Shown piece by piece: positions 43,817 through 55,178 of a stretch of 64,000 nucleotides of DNA. The stretch comes from Pseudodonghicola xiamenensis DSM 18339 (GTDB taxonomy: Bacteria; Pseudomonadota; Alphaproteobacteria; Rhodobacterales; Rhodobacteraceae), in NCBI RefSeq assembly GCF_000429365.1, contig NZ_AUBS01000004.1, positions 1-64,000 of the forward strand. Reading direction: 5' to 3'. Made by a program: the position numbers and the translations under genes. Below the pieces are notes generated by a model that was given only the letters and a program-made list of their open reading frames with translations, was not told where the DNA came from and searched no databases. Each line of letters starts with the position of its first letter. The first letter of the stretch is position 1.

Positions 43817-44180
43817 CGCCGTGGTGGTGCGCAGGATGATGGCGGGGCTGCGCGAGCGGGGGATCGTGTCGTCGGAAAAGGGTCATGGCGGTGGCTGGCA
43901 GCTTGCTTGCCCGCTGGCTGAGATCAGCTTGCGCGACGTCTACGAGGCGGTCGGCCACCCGCCGCTGTTCAACATTGGACCGCAGGCGGATCCGTCGCCC
44001 TGTCTGGTCGAGCAGGCGGTCGACACGCGGCTCGATGCGACGCTGGCAGAGGCCGAGACACGGCTGCTGGCGCAATTCGCCGCGATCACGGTGGAGGAGG
44101 TCGCGCAGGATTTCGAGCGTCGTTTCGAAGAAAGCGGCCATACGGTGCCGTTCCCTTGGCATGGCGCGACGGGGGAATGA
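43810..44180 (+). pseudogene. Rrf2-family regulator, N-terminus missing
   Basis: The frame NAVVVRRMMAGLRERGIVSSE, KGHGGGWQLACPLAEISLRDVYEAVG and the C-terminal FERRFEESG match Rrf2 regulators from the middle of the winged helix onward. The first about 50 residues (the MRLT..-type start) are absent because the frame meets the truncated TPR gene at about 43810. In-frame ATGs at 43836/43839 would lack half of the DNA-binding domain. The cysteine region is reduced to SPCLVEQA. Probably non-functional. Confidence 0.7.
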
Positions 44181-44251
44181 TCGGTGGTGGCACTATCTGT
44201 ACCGAGATTGCAGCGATGTGAGCCGCCAGAAGTCATTTCCAGATGTGAAGG

Positions 44252-45307
44252 CTAGGCAACCCTGCTTGCCGCGAGCGCATGGAGACCCTCTGGGCGGATG
44301 TGGGTGTAGCGGCGCAGCATTTTCCAGTCCTTGTGCCCGGTGACAAGGGCAACCTGTTCAATGGTGAAACCTGCCTCGAACAGTCGACTGGTCGCTTCGT
44401 GGCGCAGATCATGAAAATGCAAATCCTCGATGCCCAAGGTACGGCAGACCCGTCGGAATGCCGTGCCGATTGAGCGTCCGTTGTAAGGGAAGATTCTGCC
44501 GCGACTGCCCACCAGCGCACGTTGTTCTTCGATCAACGCGCAGGGGTCGTAACCAGAAACGGACAGCAGCGGGATGCGTTGGTCGTTGCCCGTCTTGCGG
44601 CGAGGGTCTTTGCGGTCCCGGATGAGCAGCATTTTGGTTCGAGGGTTGTAGTCTTCCCATCGCGCCCGAGAGATTTCATCTTGTCGCATGGCCGTCGCGA
44701 TGGCGAAACGAACGACGCGCGCTACGGGGATGAACTGTCGTGGGTTGCTTTCAAGCGCCTTCAGGATCGCGTCGATCTCCTCTTCGCTCGGCCGACGATC
44801 CCGTTCGTTGCCTTTGCCCACCAGTCCGAGCCGGGTGAGCGCAATCCGAGCGAGATCGACTCCTTCGGTTGGTGCGATGATGCCGTGAACGGCGGCAGCA
44901 TGCGAAAGGATCGTCTTGATGTATCCGAGGTCGATGCCAACCGTTACCGGGCCGGCGCCTTCTTTGGCGCGCTGACGACCGAACTCGACGAGCTTTTCCC
45001 GGCCGAGCTCGGCGGGTTTCAACGCCCCGAGGCGTAGCGCAAGAAAATCCAGGCTCGCGGCTTTCGACCTACCGAGCGTTCTCCCGACTTCCGCCAGATC
45101 CGCTCTGTGAAGATCGATGAGGTCTCCGAATGTCTTGGCCGTGGCAACGCGAGTGTGTATAGGTTCCCCCCGATCGATCTTGCCCTCAATGGTCCGCGCC
45201 CAAAGCTCCGCGTCACCGCGGCGCAGGAAGGATTCACTGATGTAGTGCCCTTTGCGTCTGACCTGGACTCGCCAGGAGCCCGAAGGAAGCTTTGATATGG
45301 TCGCCAT
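44252..45307 (-). CDS. int: Site-specific tyrosine recombinase (ICE integrase)
   Basis: A 351-residue tyrosine recombinase. The N-terminal AP2-like arm-binding segment begins MATISKLPSGSWRVQVRRKG. The core-binding domain covers about 60-160, and the catalytic domain has Arg in ATAMRQDEISRARW, Lys in RDRKDPRRKTGN, HDLRHEATSR, GHKDWKMLRRYTHI (His...Tyr nucleophile). It is transcribed away from dusA, whose start lies 113 bases away. Integrases beside the dusA 5' end belong to the known dusA-targeting group, so this enzyme probably inserted the ICE there; the excisionase-like gene at 976 would reverse it. Confidence 0.9.
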   Translation of the reverse strand: MATISKLPSGSWRVQVRRKGHYISESFLRRGDAELWARTIEGKIDRGEPIHTRVATAKTFGDLIDLHRADLAEVGRTLGRSKAASLDFLALRLGALKPAELGREKLVEFGRQRAKEGAGPVTVGIDLGYIKTILSHAAAVHGIIAPTEGVDLARIALTRLGLVGKGNERDRRPSEEEIDAILKALESNPRQFIPVARVVRFAIATAMRQDEISRARWEDYNPRTKMLLIRDRKDPRRKTGNDQRIPLLSVSGYDPCALIEEQRALVGSRGRIFPYNGRSIGTAFRRVCRTLGIEDLHFHDLRHEATSRLFEAGFTIEQVALVTGHKDWKMLRRYTHIRPEGLHALAASRVA

Positions 45308-45419
45308 TTCGTGTGCTCTATGTGTGCAGTGCGCGGTCGAAACGTGGCGAAAAGGGGCGTATTGGGTCGTAAATTAGAGTGCACACGCCGCCGCGCAATG
45401 AGTTGATACTACTGGAAAA

Positions 45420-45480
45420 ATGACGAAATATCAAGCACATAGACTTGCCATTGCGCCTATGATGGATTGGACGGACCGGC
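45420..45480. other. Candidate right attachment site in the 5' end of dusA
   Basis: The ICE/chromosome switch must lie about here: the first dusA codons and upstream region are AT-rich, and GC-rich chromosomal sequence begins near 45452 (GCGCCTATGATGGATTGG). dusA-specific elements recombine in this conserved start and restore the gene with element DNA. The partner site lies outside the window, so the core cannot be delimited. Confidence 0.45.
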
Positions 45481-46418
45481 ATTGTCGGTATTTTCATCGC
45501 CTCCTGTCGCGCCGGACCCTGCTTTATACGGAAATGGTGACCGCTCCGGCGCTGGTACGGGGGGGGGCGATGCATCTGCTCGATTACAGCCCCGAGGAGC
45601 ATCCGGTCGCGCTGCAGCTTGGCGGCTCCGACCCGGCAGAGCTGGCGGCAGCGGCCAAGCTTGGCGCGGCGGCGGGGTATGATCAGATCGACCTCAATTG
45701 TGGCTGCCCTTCGGATCGGGTGCAGTCGGGCACCTTTGGGGCGATCCTGATGACTGAGCCCGATCTGGTGGCCGATTGCGTCAAGGCGATGCAGGATGCC
45801 GTGTCTTGCGAGGTGACGGTGAAATGCCGGATCGGCGTCGATGACCAGGACCCTGAACAGGTGCTGCCTGATTTCCTGTCCCGCGTCGCGGCGGCGGGCT
45901 GCCGACGTTTCACCGTTCATGCCCGCAAGGCCTGGCTTAAGGGGCTCAGCCCGAAGGAGAACCGGGATATCCCACCGCTCGACTACGATCTGGCGCTCAG
46001 GATGAAGACGGCGTTTCCCGAACTTCACATTTCTGTGAATGGTGGCGTCGCAACGCTTGATCAGGCGCAGGCGTTTCTGGCAGCGGGCTTCGACGGGGTG
46101 ATGATCGGGCGCGCGGCCTATCACCAGCCCTGGGATATCCTGGCCGAGGCCGATACCCACATCTTCGGCGCAAAGGCCGCGCCCTTTAGTACGCCCGATC
46201 AAGCCGCCCGTGCCATGCTGCCCTATATCGAAACCCATCTGGCCGCTGGCGGGAGACTGCATCAGATCACCCGCCATATGCTGGGCCTTTTCACCGGGCG
46301 TCCCGGCGCGCGCGCCTGGCGGCGGATCCTGTCGGAAGGCGCCAATCGCCCCGGTGCCGGCCCCGAACTGGTGGAAGAGGCATTGACACATATCCGGGCT
46401 GCCGAGCCGGCGGGCTGA
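45420..46418 (+). CDS. dusA: tRNA-dihydrouridine(20/20a) synthase DusA
   Basis: An FMN-dependent enzyme reducing uridine in the tRNA D-loop. The 332-residue protein has LAIAPMMDWTDRHCRYFHRLLS at the start (FMN-binding), the catalytic Cys in DLNCGCPSDRVQSGTFGA, and HARKAWLKGLSPKENRDIPPL, which separates DusA from DusB/C. The reading frame is complete, so ICE insertion restored the 5' end. The first about 10 residues (MTKYQAHRL) are probably ICE-encoded. Confidence 0.93.
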   Translation: MTKYQAHRLAIAPMMDWTDRHCRYFHRLLSRRTLLYTEMVTAPALVRGGAMHLLDYSPEEHPVALQLGGSDPAELAAAAKLGAAAGYDQIDLNCGCPSDRVQSGTFGAILMTEPDLVADCVKAMQDAVSCEVTVKCRIGVDDQDPEQVLPDFLSRVAAAGCRRFTVHARKAWLKGLSPKENRDIPPLDYDLALRMKTAFPELHISVNGGVATLDQAQAFLAAGFDGVMIGRAAYHQPWDILAEADTHIFGAKAAPFSTPDQAARAMLPYIETHLAAGGRLHQITRHMLGLFTGRPGARAWRRILSEGANRPGAGPELVEEALTHIRAAEPAG

Positions 46419-46496
46419 ACTGTTACCGCCAATGGTTCTGGCCTCTCGCCCTGCCGGGGTGTAAGTCGCCGGCAAAATCCCAATCGGAGAGAGCGA

Positions 46497-47321
46497 ATGC
46501 CCGATACGATGTTGTTGTTGCAAATGCTGGTACTGCTGCTGGCGATTGGCGCGCTGGCCGGCGTTCTGGCCGGTCTTCTTGGCGTAGGGGGCGGGATCGT
46601 GTTGGTGCCCTCCTTCTTCTATGCGTTCCAGACGCTGGGGTATGGCGGGCCGCAACTGATGCAGGTCTGTCTGGCGACCTCGCTGGCGACGATCATCGTG
46701 ACATCGACCCGATCGGTGCTCAGTCATAACCGCAAGGGGGCGGTCGATTGGGTGATCCTGCGCGGCTGGGGGCCGGGGATCGTCGTGGGCGCGGTGATCG
46801 GCGTTCTGGTCGCCTCGCAACTGAGGTCGAGCGCGCTGCAGGCGCTGTTCGGCGTTCTCGGCCTGCTGATCGGCCTCTACATGGCGCTGGGCAAAGCCGA
46901 ATGGCGGCTGGGGGAGGAAATGCCCAAGGGCATCAAGCGCGCCGTTCTGTCGCCCTTCGTGGGCTTTCTGTCGGTGCTGATGGGGATCGGCGGCGGCAGC
47001 TTCGGTGTCCCGTTGATGAGCCTGCATGGAACCCCGATCCACCGTGCGGTTGCGACGGCAGCGGGCTTTGGCGTGATCATTGCGGTGCCCTCGGTGCTGG
47101 GCTTCATGCTCATGCCGGTCGATGCCGCGGCAAAACTGCCCTATTCGATCGGGGCGGTGAACATCCCGACCTTCCTGGTGGTGATCGCGATGACCACGCT
47201 GACCGCGCCCCTGGGCGTCAAGATCGCCCATGCGATGGATCCGAAGCCGTTGAAACGTGTCTTTGCGGTCTTTCTGATCTTCGTTGCGCTGAACATGCTG
47301 CGCAAGGCGATGGGGTGGTAA
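46497..47321 (+). CDS. TauE/SafE (TSUP) family membrane transporter
   Basis: A 274-residue protein with about eight membrane segments in two repeats, each with the family glycine motif: GVLAGLLGVGGGIVLVPSFFY near the start and VLMGIGGGSFGVPLMSL in the middle. TSUP proteins export sulfite, sulfoacetate or other sulfur anions, or act as unknown permeases; the substrate is not readable here. GGAGAGAG lies before ATG 46497. Its end overlaps the next gene. Confidence 0.88.
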   Translation: MPDTMLLLQMLVLLLAIGALAGVLAGLLGVGGGIVLVPSFFYAFQTLGYGGPQLMQVCLATSLATIIVTSTRSVLSHNRKGAVDWVILRGWGPGIVVGAVIGVLVASQLRSSALQALFGVLGLLIGLYMALGKAEWRLGEEMPKGIKRAVLSPFVGFLSVLMGIGGGSFGVPLMSLHGTPIHRAVATAAGFGVIIAVPSVLGFMLMPVDAAAKLPYSIGAVNIPTFLVVIAMTTLTAPLGVKIAHAMDPKPLKRVFAVFLIFVALNMLRKAMGW

Positions 47322-48106
47322 GCGATTTCTTCACCCGCGGTTGGGCCCGGTTCGGGCCCGATCCGCAGGTACGCCTGTGGGCCGATGTGGCCCTGAGGGT
47401 CGGGCGCGCAGCCCTGCGCGACCCGGCCTTTTCGCATTGGCACGTCTGTGGGGGCACCTGGTTCGTCGGGCTCGACGCCCTGCCCAACGATGCCGAGGGG
47501 CGGGTGGCGGGCTCGGGTCCGCTGACAGGGCCGGCGGTTGACTTCATCAAGGACCACCTCGGTGGCTTGCCGCCGCTCCACCGTGGCCAGCTGTCCACCG
47601 TCTTTCCCGGCTATCCCCGCCCGCGTGAGGGCGAGGGGGAGGGCGCCTTTCGCTATCGGCTCAGGAGCGACGCGGCGCATCTCGACGGGCTGAAGGCCGC
47701 GGGCCCGGATCGGCGCCGCCGGATCGACGAACCGCATGCCTTCATCCTGGGGCTGCCGCTGAGCGAGGCGGCACCTAATGCCGCCCCGCTGGTGGTCTGG
47801 GAGGGCAGTCACGAGATCCTGCGAGCCGCATTGAGCGAGGCCCTGGCGCCCCATGATCCGGCCGATTGGCCGAAGGTGGATGTGACCGAGGCCTATCAGG
47901 CGGCGCGCAAGCACATTTTCGAGACCTGCCCGAGGGTCCTCCTGCCGGCGCGTCCGGGAGAGGCGGTCCTGGTGCACCGCCTGCTATTGCACGGTGTCGC
48001 GCCCTGGTCCGAGGAGGGCGCGTCAGCGCCCGATGAGGGGCGGATGATCGCCTATTTCCGGCCGCTGATGCCCGGCGGCCTGGCAGAGTGGCTGCACGCG
48101 CGCTGA
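47315..48106 (+). CDS. Phytanoyl-CoA-dioxygenase-like (2OG-Fe) protein
   Basis: A 263-residue protein, probably of the Fe(II)/2-oxoglutarate dioxygenase superfamily: HAFILGLPLSE, PLVVWEGSHE and the distal His/Arg region HRLLLHGVAPW...GRMIAYFRP resemble phytanoyl-CoA dioxygenase strands. A clear HxD motif is not evident, so activity is uncertain. It starts with GTG inside the transporter's last codons, indicating coupling. The substrate is unknown. Confidence 0.55.
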   Translation: MVSDFFTRGWARFGPDPQVRLWADVALRVGRAALRDPAFSHWHVCGGTWFVGLDALPNDAEGRVAGSGPLTGPAVDFIKDHLGGLPPLHRGQLSTVFPGYPRPREGEGEGAFRYRLRSDAAHLDGLKAAGPDRRRRIDEPHAFILGLPLSEAAPNAAPLVVWEGSHEILRAALSEALAPHDPADWPKVDVTEAYQAARKHIFETCPRVLLPARPGEAVLVHRLLLHGVAPWSEEGASAPDEGRMIAYFRPLMPGGLAEWLHAR

Positions 48107-48119
48107 GTGGTAAAGGCAG

Positions 48120-48148
48120 GCGGCGCCCCCGGAGACCGAAGGCGCCGC
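48120..48148. terminator. Bidirectional hairpin between convergent genes
   Basis: GCGGCGCC (48120-48127) pairs with GGCGCCGC (48141-48148), followed by GTTTCGGTT. It separates the dioxygenase-like gene from convergent katG. Confidence 0.5.
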
Positions 48149-48167
48149 GTTTCGGTTCAGTGCCGGA

Positions 48168-50594
<2,427 letters not shown>

Positions 50595-51554
50595 ATGATG
50601 AATGTAACATTCCGCCAGTTGCGCTATTTCGAGGCGCTCGCCCAGCATGGGCATTTCGGTCGCGCCGCCGAGGCGGTGGCGATTTCCCAGCCGGCTTTGT
50701 CGGTCCAGATCAAGGAATTGGAGGAAACCCTCGGGGTAGCGTTGTTCGAGCGGGGGGCGCGTCAGGTGCGGCTCACCGGATTTGGCGAAATCTTCGCTGA
50801 ACGGGTGCGCCAGATCCTGAGATCGGTCGATGAATTGGGTGATCTGGCCCGCGCGTCACGCGGATCGCTGTCGGGGCGGCTCAGGATCGGGGTGATTCCC
50901 ACTGTTGCGCCCTATCTCTTGCCGCGCATCGTCGGCGATCTGGGTCGCGCCTATCCGGGGCTCGACATCCGGCTGCGCGAGACGATCACCCCCCGGTTGA
51001 TCGAGGAACTGGCCGATGGGCGGCTCGATACCGCCATCGTGGCGCTGCCGGTGTCGGAACCCGGGCTGGAAGAGGTGGCGCTGTTCTCCGAGGATTTCGT
51101 CCTGGTCCGCCCGGGAGAGGACGCGGACAAGCCGGTGCCCAGCCGCGAGCGGTTGAGGGAAATGCGTCTGCTGCTGCTGGAGGAGGGGCATTGTTTCCGC
51201 GATCAGGCGCTGTCTTTCTGCGAGATGCAGGCGAACCGGCCGCGCGAAATCCTCGACGGCTCTTCACTGTCGACGCTGGTGCAGATGGTGGGGGCGGGGA
51301 TCGGGGTGACCCTGATCCCCGAGATGGCCGTGGCGGTCGAGACCCGATCGGCCAATGTTTCGATCGCGCGCTTCGAGGGGGCGCAGCCCAGCCGCACCAT
51401 CGGGATGATCTGGCGCAAGACAACGCCCCTGGCGCAGCAGTTGAGCGCGATCGCGGAGATCCTGCGCCAGTCCGGTGCGGAGCTGCGCCTTGCTGCGGGG
51501 GAGGCAGGACGCACCGTCATTCCCGCGGCTACTGGACAGGGGGCCCCGGCCTGA
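50595..51554 (+). CDS. oxyR: Hydrogen-peroxide-sensing regulator OxyR
   Basis: A 319-residue LysR-type regulator: [23 protein letters not shown]...[16 protein letters not shown], and the redox pair in [13 protein letters not shown], with cysteines nine residues apart as in OxyR (Cys199/Cys208 in E. coli). It lies divergent from katG, its classic target. Start at ATG ATG 50595/50598. Confidence 0.93.
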   Translation: MMNVTFRQLRYFEALAQHGHFGRAAEAVAISQPALSVQIKELEETLGVALFERGARQVRLTGFGEIFAERVRQILRSVDELGDLARASRGSLSGRLRIGVIPTVAPYLLPRIVGDLGRAYPGLDIRLRETITPRLIEELADGRLDTAIVALPVSEPGLEEVALFSEDFVLVRPGEDADKPVPSRERLREMRLLLLEEGHCFRDQALSFCEMQANRPREILDGSSLSTLVQMVGAGIGVTLIPEMAVAVETRSANVSIARFEGAQPSRTIGMIWRKTTPLAQQLSAIAEILRQSGAELRLAAGEAGRTVIPAATGQGAPA

Positions 51555-51624
51555 GGATGGTGGCGCCGGATGGCGGGCGGCGCGCCGGTGTCGCGCCGCT
51601 TTCGCGTTTCTGGAGGAGGATCAT

Positions 51625-52812
51625 ATGAGAGAAGCAGTCATCGTCAGCACTGCCCGCACGGGGATCGGCAAGGCCTATCGCGGCGCACTGAACGCCACCA
51701 AATCGCCGACGTTGGCCGGCCATGTGCTGAAGGCCGCTGTCGAGCGGGCCAAGATCGACCCGGCCGAGATCGAGGATGTGGTGATGGGCACGGTTCTGGC
51801 CGCTGGCACCGCCGGCATGAACTTGGCGCGCAACGCCTCTTTCGCCGCTGGTCTGCCGGTAACCGTTGCCGGCCAGACGATGGATCGTCAATGTGCTTCG
51901 GGCCTGATGGCGATTGCCACCGCTGCCAAGCAGGTGATGGTCGACGGCATGGATGTGGTTGCCGCCGGCGGGCAGGAAAATATCTCGGCGGTGCAGGACA
52001 AGTATACCGCCTGGGTGCAGGAAACCGTCGATCCCAACGTGTTGGCCCAGGCCAAGCATGCTTATATGCCGATGCTCTTCACGGCGGAAAATGTCGCCAA
52101 GGTCTATAACGTCAGCCGTGACGCGCAGGACGAATATGCGCTGATCTCGCAGCAGCGCACGGCGGCGGCCCAGGCAGCGGGCAAGTTCGATGACGAGATC
52201 GTGCCGTTTTCGACCACCATGATGGTCAAGGACAAGGCCACCGGCGAGATCAGCGAACAGCAGGTCACGCTGGACCGCGATGAGGGCAACCGCCCGAGCA
52301 CCACGCTGGAGAGCCTGCAGGGGCTGAAACCGGTGATCGAGGGCGGCGTGATCACCGCCGGCAACGCCAGTCAGCTCTCGGACGGCGCCTCGGCCTGCGT
52401 GCTGATGGAGGCCAAGCTGGCCGAACAGCGCGGGCTGGAGCCGCTGGGCATCTATCGGGGCATGGCGGTGGCTGGCTGCGCGCCGGAGGAAATGGGGATC
52501 GGTCCGATCTATGCCATTCCGAAACTGCTGAAGCAGCACGGGCTGAAGGTCGACGATATCGGTCTTTGGGAGCTGAACGAGGCCTTCGCGGTGCAGGCGC
52601 TCTATTGCCGTGATCACCTGGGCATCGACCCGGAAATCTATAACGTCAACGGTGGCGGGATTTCCATCGGTCACCCCTATGGCATGACCGGTGCGCGTCT
52701 GGTCGGCCATGCGCTGATCGAAGGCAAGCGGCGCGGCGCCCGTTATGTCGTTGTCACCATGTGCATCGGCGGCGGCATGGGGGCTGCGGGTCTGTTTGAA
52801 GTGAACCTTTAA
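51625..52812 (+). CDS. Acetyl-CoA C-acyltransferase (thiolase)
   Basis: A 395-residue thiolase. The nucleophile Cys is in [13 protein letters not shown] (about residue 90), and the acid/base residues in [16 protein letters not shown] (His, about 350) and [16 protein letters not shown] (Cys, about 380). It may work in fatty-acid beta-oxidation or acetoacetyl-CoA synthesis; sequence alone does not decide. GGAGGAGGA lies before the ATG. A strong terminator follows, so it is a single-gene transcript or the end of an oxyR transcript. Confidence 0.93.
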   Translation: MREAVIVSTARTGIGKAYRGALNATKSPTLAGHVLKAAVERAKIDPAEIEDVVMGTVLAAGTAGMNLARNASFAAGLPVTVAGQTMDRQCASGLMAIATAAKQVMVDGMDVVAAGGQENISAVQDKYTAWVQETVDPNVLAQAKHAYMPMLFTAENVAKVYNVSRDAQDEYALISQQRTAAAQAAGKFDDEIVPFSTTMMVKDKATGEISEQQVTLDRDEGNRPSTTLESLQGLKPVIEGGVITAGNASQLSDGASACVLMEAKLAEQRGLEPLGIYRGMAVAGCAPEEMGIGPIYAIPKLLKQHGLKVDDIGLWELNEAFAVQALYCRDHLGIDPEIYNVNGGGISIGHPYGMTGARLVGHALIEGKRRGARYVVVTMCIGGGMGAAGLFEVNL

Positions 52813-52838
52813 GATCCCAGCGCCTAGGTGCACTCATC

Positions 52839-52864
52839 GGCCCCCGCTTGCGCGGGGGCCTTTT
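52839..52864 (+). terminator. Rho-independent terminator after the thiolase gene
   Basis: GGCCCCCGC (52839-52847), loop TTGC, GCGGGGGCC (52852-52860), then TTTT. The strong GC stem and T-run are on the plus strand; the convergent MFS gene ends four bases later. Confidence 0.85.
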
Positions 52865-52867
52865 CGT

Positions 52868-54055
52868 TCAGGCCAGTTGCCGGCCCGGTCGCGACAGCAG
52901 CGCCGACAGCCAGGCCAGGGCGGCGCAAAGCGCGATGGCCAGCACCATGCTGAGCGCGGTGTTCTCCAGAAACGCGCCGGTGACGGCGATCATCAGCCCG
53001 CCGGTCAGCATCTGCATCGTGCCGCCCAGCGAGGAGGCGAGCCCGGCGATATCCGGATGCGGATCGAGCGACATCACCGCCGCAGTCGGGATCACCAACC
53101 CGAGGCAGGCATTGCCCAGGAACAGGCCCACCATCACCACCGGCAGGCTTGCGCCGCCCAGCCAGGCCACCAGGCTGAGACACAACATGGCGGCCAGAAA
53201 GCCGCTGATCGCCAGCCAGATCACCCGGTCCATGCCGTATCGTTGGCATAGCTTGCCGGCGAACTGCGAGGCAGAGAAGAAGCCCACCGCATTGGCCGCG
53301 AAGGCGAGGGAGAAACCGGTGGGGCTGAGGCCGAATTCACGGGTGTAGACGAAGCTGGCGGTGGCCAGGAAGACAAAGAAGCTTGCCATGCCGAAGCCGC
53401 CGACCATGGTCAGCCCCATGAACTGGCGGTTGCCCAGCAACCGTCCCGCGCCGGAGATCATCGCCGACAGTCGTACCGGGCGGCGATCCGAGGGCGCGAG
53501 GGTTTCGGGAAGCGCGAACACCACCAGCGCCAGGCTGAGCAGCGTGGCGATCGAAAGCACCGCAAAGATCTCGCGCCAGCCGCCCCAGAGCATGATCAGC
53601 GATCCGGACATCGGTGCCAGCATCGGCGAGACCGAGATCACGATCATCACCGCCGCCATCATCCGCGCCGCCTCGGGGCCGGAAGCCTTGTCGCGGATCA
53701 CCGCGCGCGGCACCGCCATCAGCGAGGCGGCGCCAAGCCCCTGGGCGCCGCGGGCGACGATCAGCCAGCGGATATCGGGGGCGAGCGCCGCCGCCACGGT
53801 GGCGGCCAGAAAGATCGTCAGCCCGATCAGCATCGGCCGCTTGCGGCCAAGGGCATCCGCCATTGGGCCATAGATCATCTGCGCGAAGCCGAACACGATG
53901 AAATAAGATGTCAAAGTCAGGGCCGCCCCGGCCTCGGTGGTGCCGAGATCGTCGGCCACCTGGGGCAGGGCGGGCAAATACATGTCGATGGCGAAAGGGC
54001 CGACCGCGGACAGAAGGCCCAGGATCAACGCCATGCGGAACAAGGGGTCACGCAT
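52868..54055 (-). CDS. Bcr/CflA-family multidrug exporter (MFS)
   Basis: A 395-residue, 12-segment major facilitator. It has the drug:proton antiporter features LSAVGPFAIDMYLPALPQVA (segment 1), the loop motif GPMADALGRKRPMLIG, and RGAQGLGAASLMAVPRAVIRD (segments 4-5). The substrate is unknown. ATG 54055 (MRDPLFRMALILG) fits the family start. A divergent AraC regulator gene lies 225 bases away and may control it. Confidence 0.9.
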   Translation of the reverse strand: MRDPLFRMALILGLLSAVGPFAIDMYLPALPQVADDLGTTEAGAALTLTSYFIVFGFAQMIYGPMADALGRKRPMLIGLTIFLAATVAAALAPDIRWLIVARGAQGLGAASLMAVPRAVIRDKASGPEAARMMAAVMIVISVSPMLAPMSGSLIMLWGGWREIFAVLSIATLLSLALVVFALPETLAPSDRRPVRLSAMISGAGRLLGNRQFMGLTMVGGFGMASFFVFLATASFVYTREFGLSPTGFSLAFAANAVGFFSASQFAGKLCQRYGMDRVIWLAISGFLAAMLCLSLVAWLGGASLPVVMVGLFLGNACLGLVIPTAAVMSLDPHPDIAGLASSLGGTMQMLTGGLMIAVTGAFLENTALSMVLAIALCAALAWLSALLSRPGRQLA

Positions 54056-54280
54056 CGGGGAACCTGTGGAGTTTTTCAAGATGTGGAAAGAGACGGCGCA
54101 GAATCGCACCAGGGATGATCACCGCCGCCGTGCGCCCTGTGTCGCAGGTCGTGCGCACGGGGACAAGCGCAAATTGTCGCAACCGGGCTCATCGGGAAAT
54201 TGACCTTTGTCCGTGCTGCCGCAACACTGTCCTAGAGGAGAGCCGCCCGGGAGGGCAGGCAACAAGGGGGGAGGGGCCGC

Positions 54281-55078
54281 ATGCGGCAATCCAGCGGCAA
54301 GCTGATGTTCGTCAATCGTGACCGGGTGTTCTATTTCGGCCTGCTGGGGGCTCGGATGAAACCGCGCCGGCCGGGGGGGATCACTCTTTATTTCGCAGCG
54401 GAGGGGGATATTCGCCTGCGTCTTGCGGGTGGCGCCTGGCAAAGCCTGCCCTGCTGTATCTTGCCGGCCTATTGCGCCCATCAGGTCGAAATCGACTGTG
54501 ACGAGGTGTTCAGCCTGCTGTTCGAACCCGAACGGCTGACCATGGCAGAGCAGGCGTGGCTGCTGGAGTTTTGCGCCTCTCCCTCTGCAATGAGGACGGC
54601 GATGGCACGGATCCGGGCGGCCGCCTCCGGCCCGTTGTCCCAGGCCTGGGCGCGGGGCGGGCTTGACACCGCAGCCTTCGATCAGCTGCTGCTGGGGCGG
54701 GTGCTGGAAACGCGCCGGATCGACCCGAGGATCGAGCGGGCGCTGGCGCTGTTCGAAACCGATCTGGGCGAGGCCGAGCTTGCCGCCGATGCCTGTGCGC
54801 TACAGGCAGGATTGTCGACCTCGCGCTTTCTGCATCTGTTCAAGGAGGAAACCGGGGCGTCCTTTCGCAACATGCGGATGTGGAAACGCGCCCGTCGTTT
54901 CCTGCAGCACGCCGTCGAGGACAGCACTCTGACCGAGGTGGCGCTGGATCTGGGCTATCCCGATTCCAGTCACTTCAGCCATTCGATCCGCCGTACCTAC
55001 GGGCTCAAGCCCCGGTCGATCCGCGAAGGATCGCGCGAATTGCAGGTGATCGGCGCGGGGCTGCGCCGGGCATCATAG
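54281..55078 (+). CDS. AraC-family transcriptional regulator
   Basis: A 265-residue regulator with an N-terminal cupin-like sensing part (ITLYFAAEGDIRLRLAGGAWQ, CCILPAYCAHQVEI) and a C-terminal double HTH (ACALQAGLSTSRFLHLFKEETG; LTEVALDLGYPDSSHFSHSIRRTYG). It is divergent from the exporter gene and followed 100 bases later by the acyl-CoA carboxylase genes. Its effector is unknown; control of one or both neighbours is likely. Confidence 0.9.
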   Translation: MRQSSGKLMFVNRDRVFYFGLLGARMKPRRPGGITLYFAAEGDIRLRLAGGAWQSLPCCILPAYCAHQVEIDCDEVFSLLFEPERLTMAEQAWLLEFCASPSAMRTAMARIRAAASGPLSQAWARGGLDTAAFDQLLLGRVLETRRIDPRIERALALFETDLGEAELAADACALQAGLSTSRFLHLFKEETGASFRNMRMWKRARRFLQHAVEDSTLTEVALDLGYPDSSHFSHSIRRTYGLKPRSIREGSRELQVIGAGLRRAS

Positions 55079-55178
55079 CGCCCCGGCACAAGATCGCACA
55101 CCGGGCCGCCGCTAGGGTGCCGGGGACGGGCGCGGGCCGATGGACCTGCGCCGCCCCGAACCCCGAAGCGGACAGAAT

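Noticed and set aside
45318..47231. 637-codon open frame antisense to dusA and the TSUP transporter
   Set aside because: It mirrors two well-conserved genes on the other strand. The product is His/Arg/Gln-rich without domain features, a usual artefact of high-GC coding DNA.
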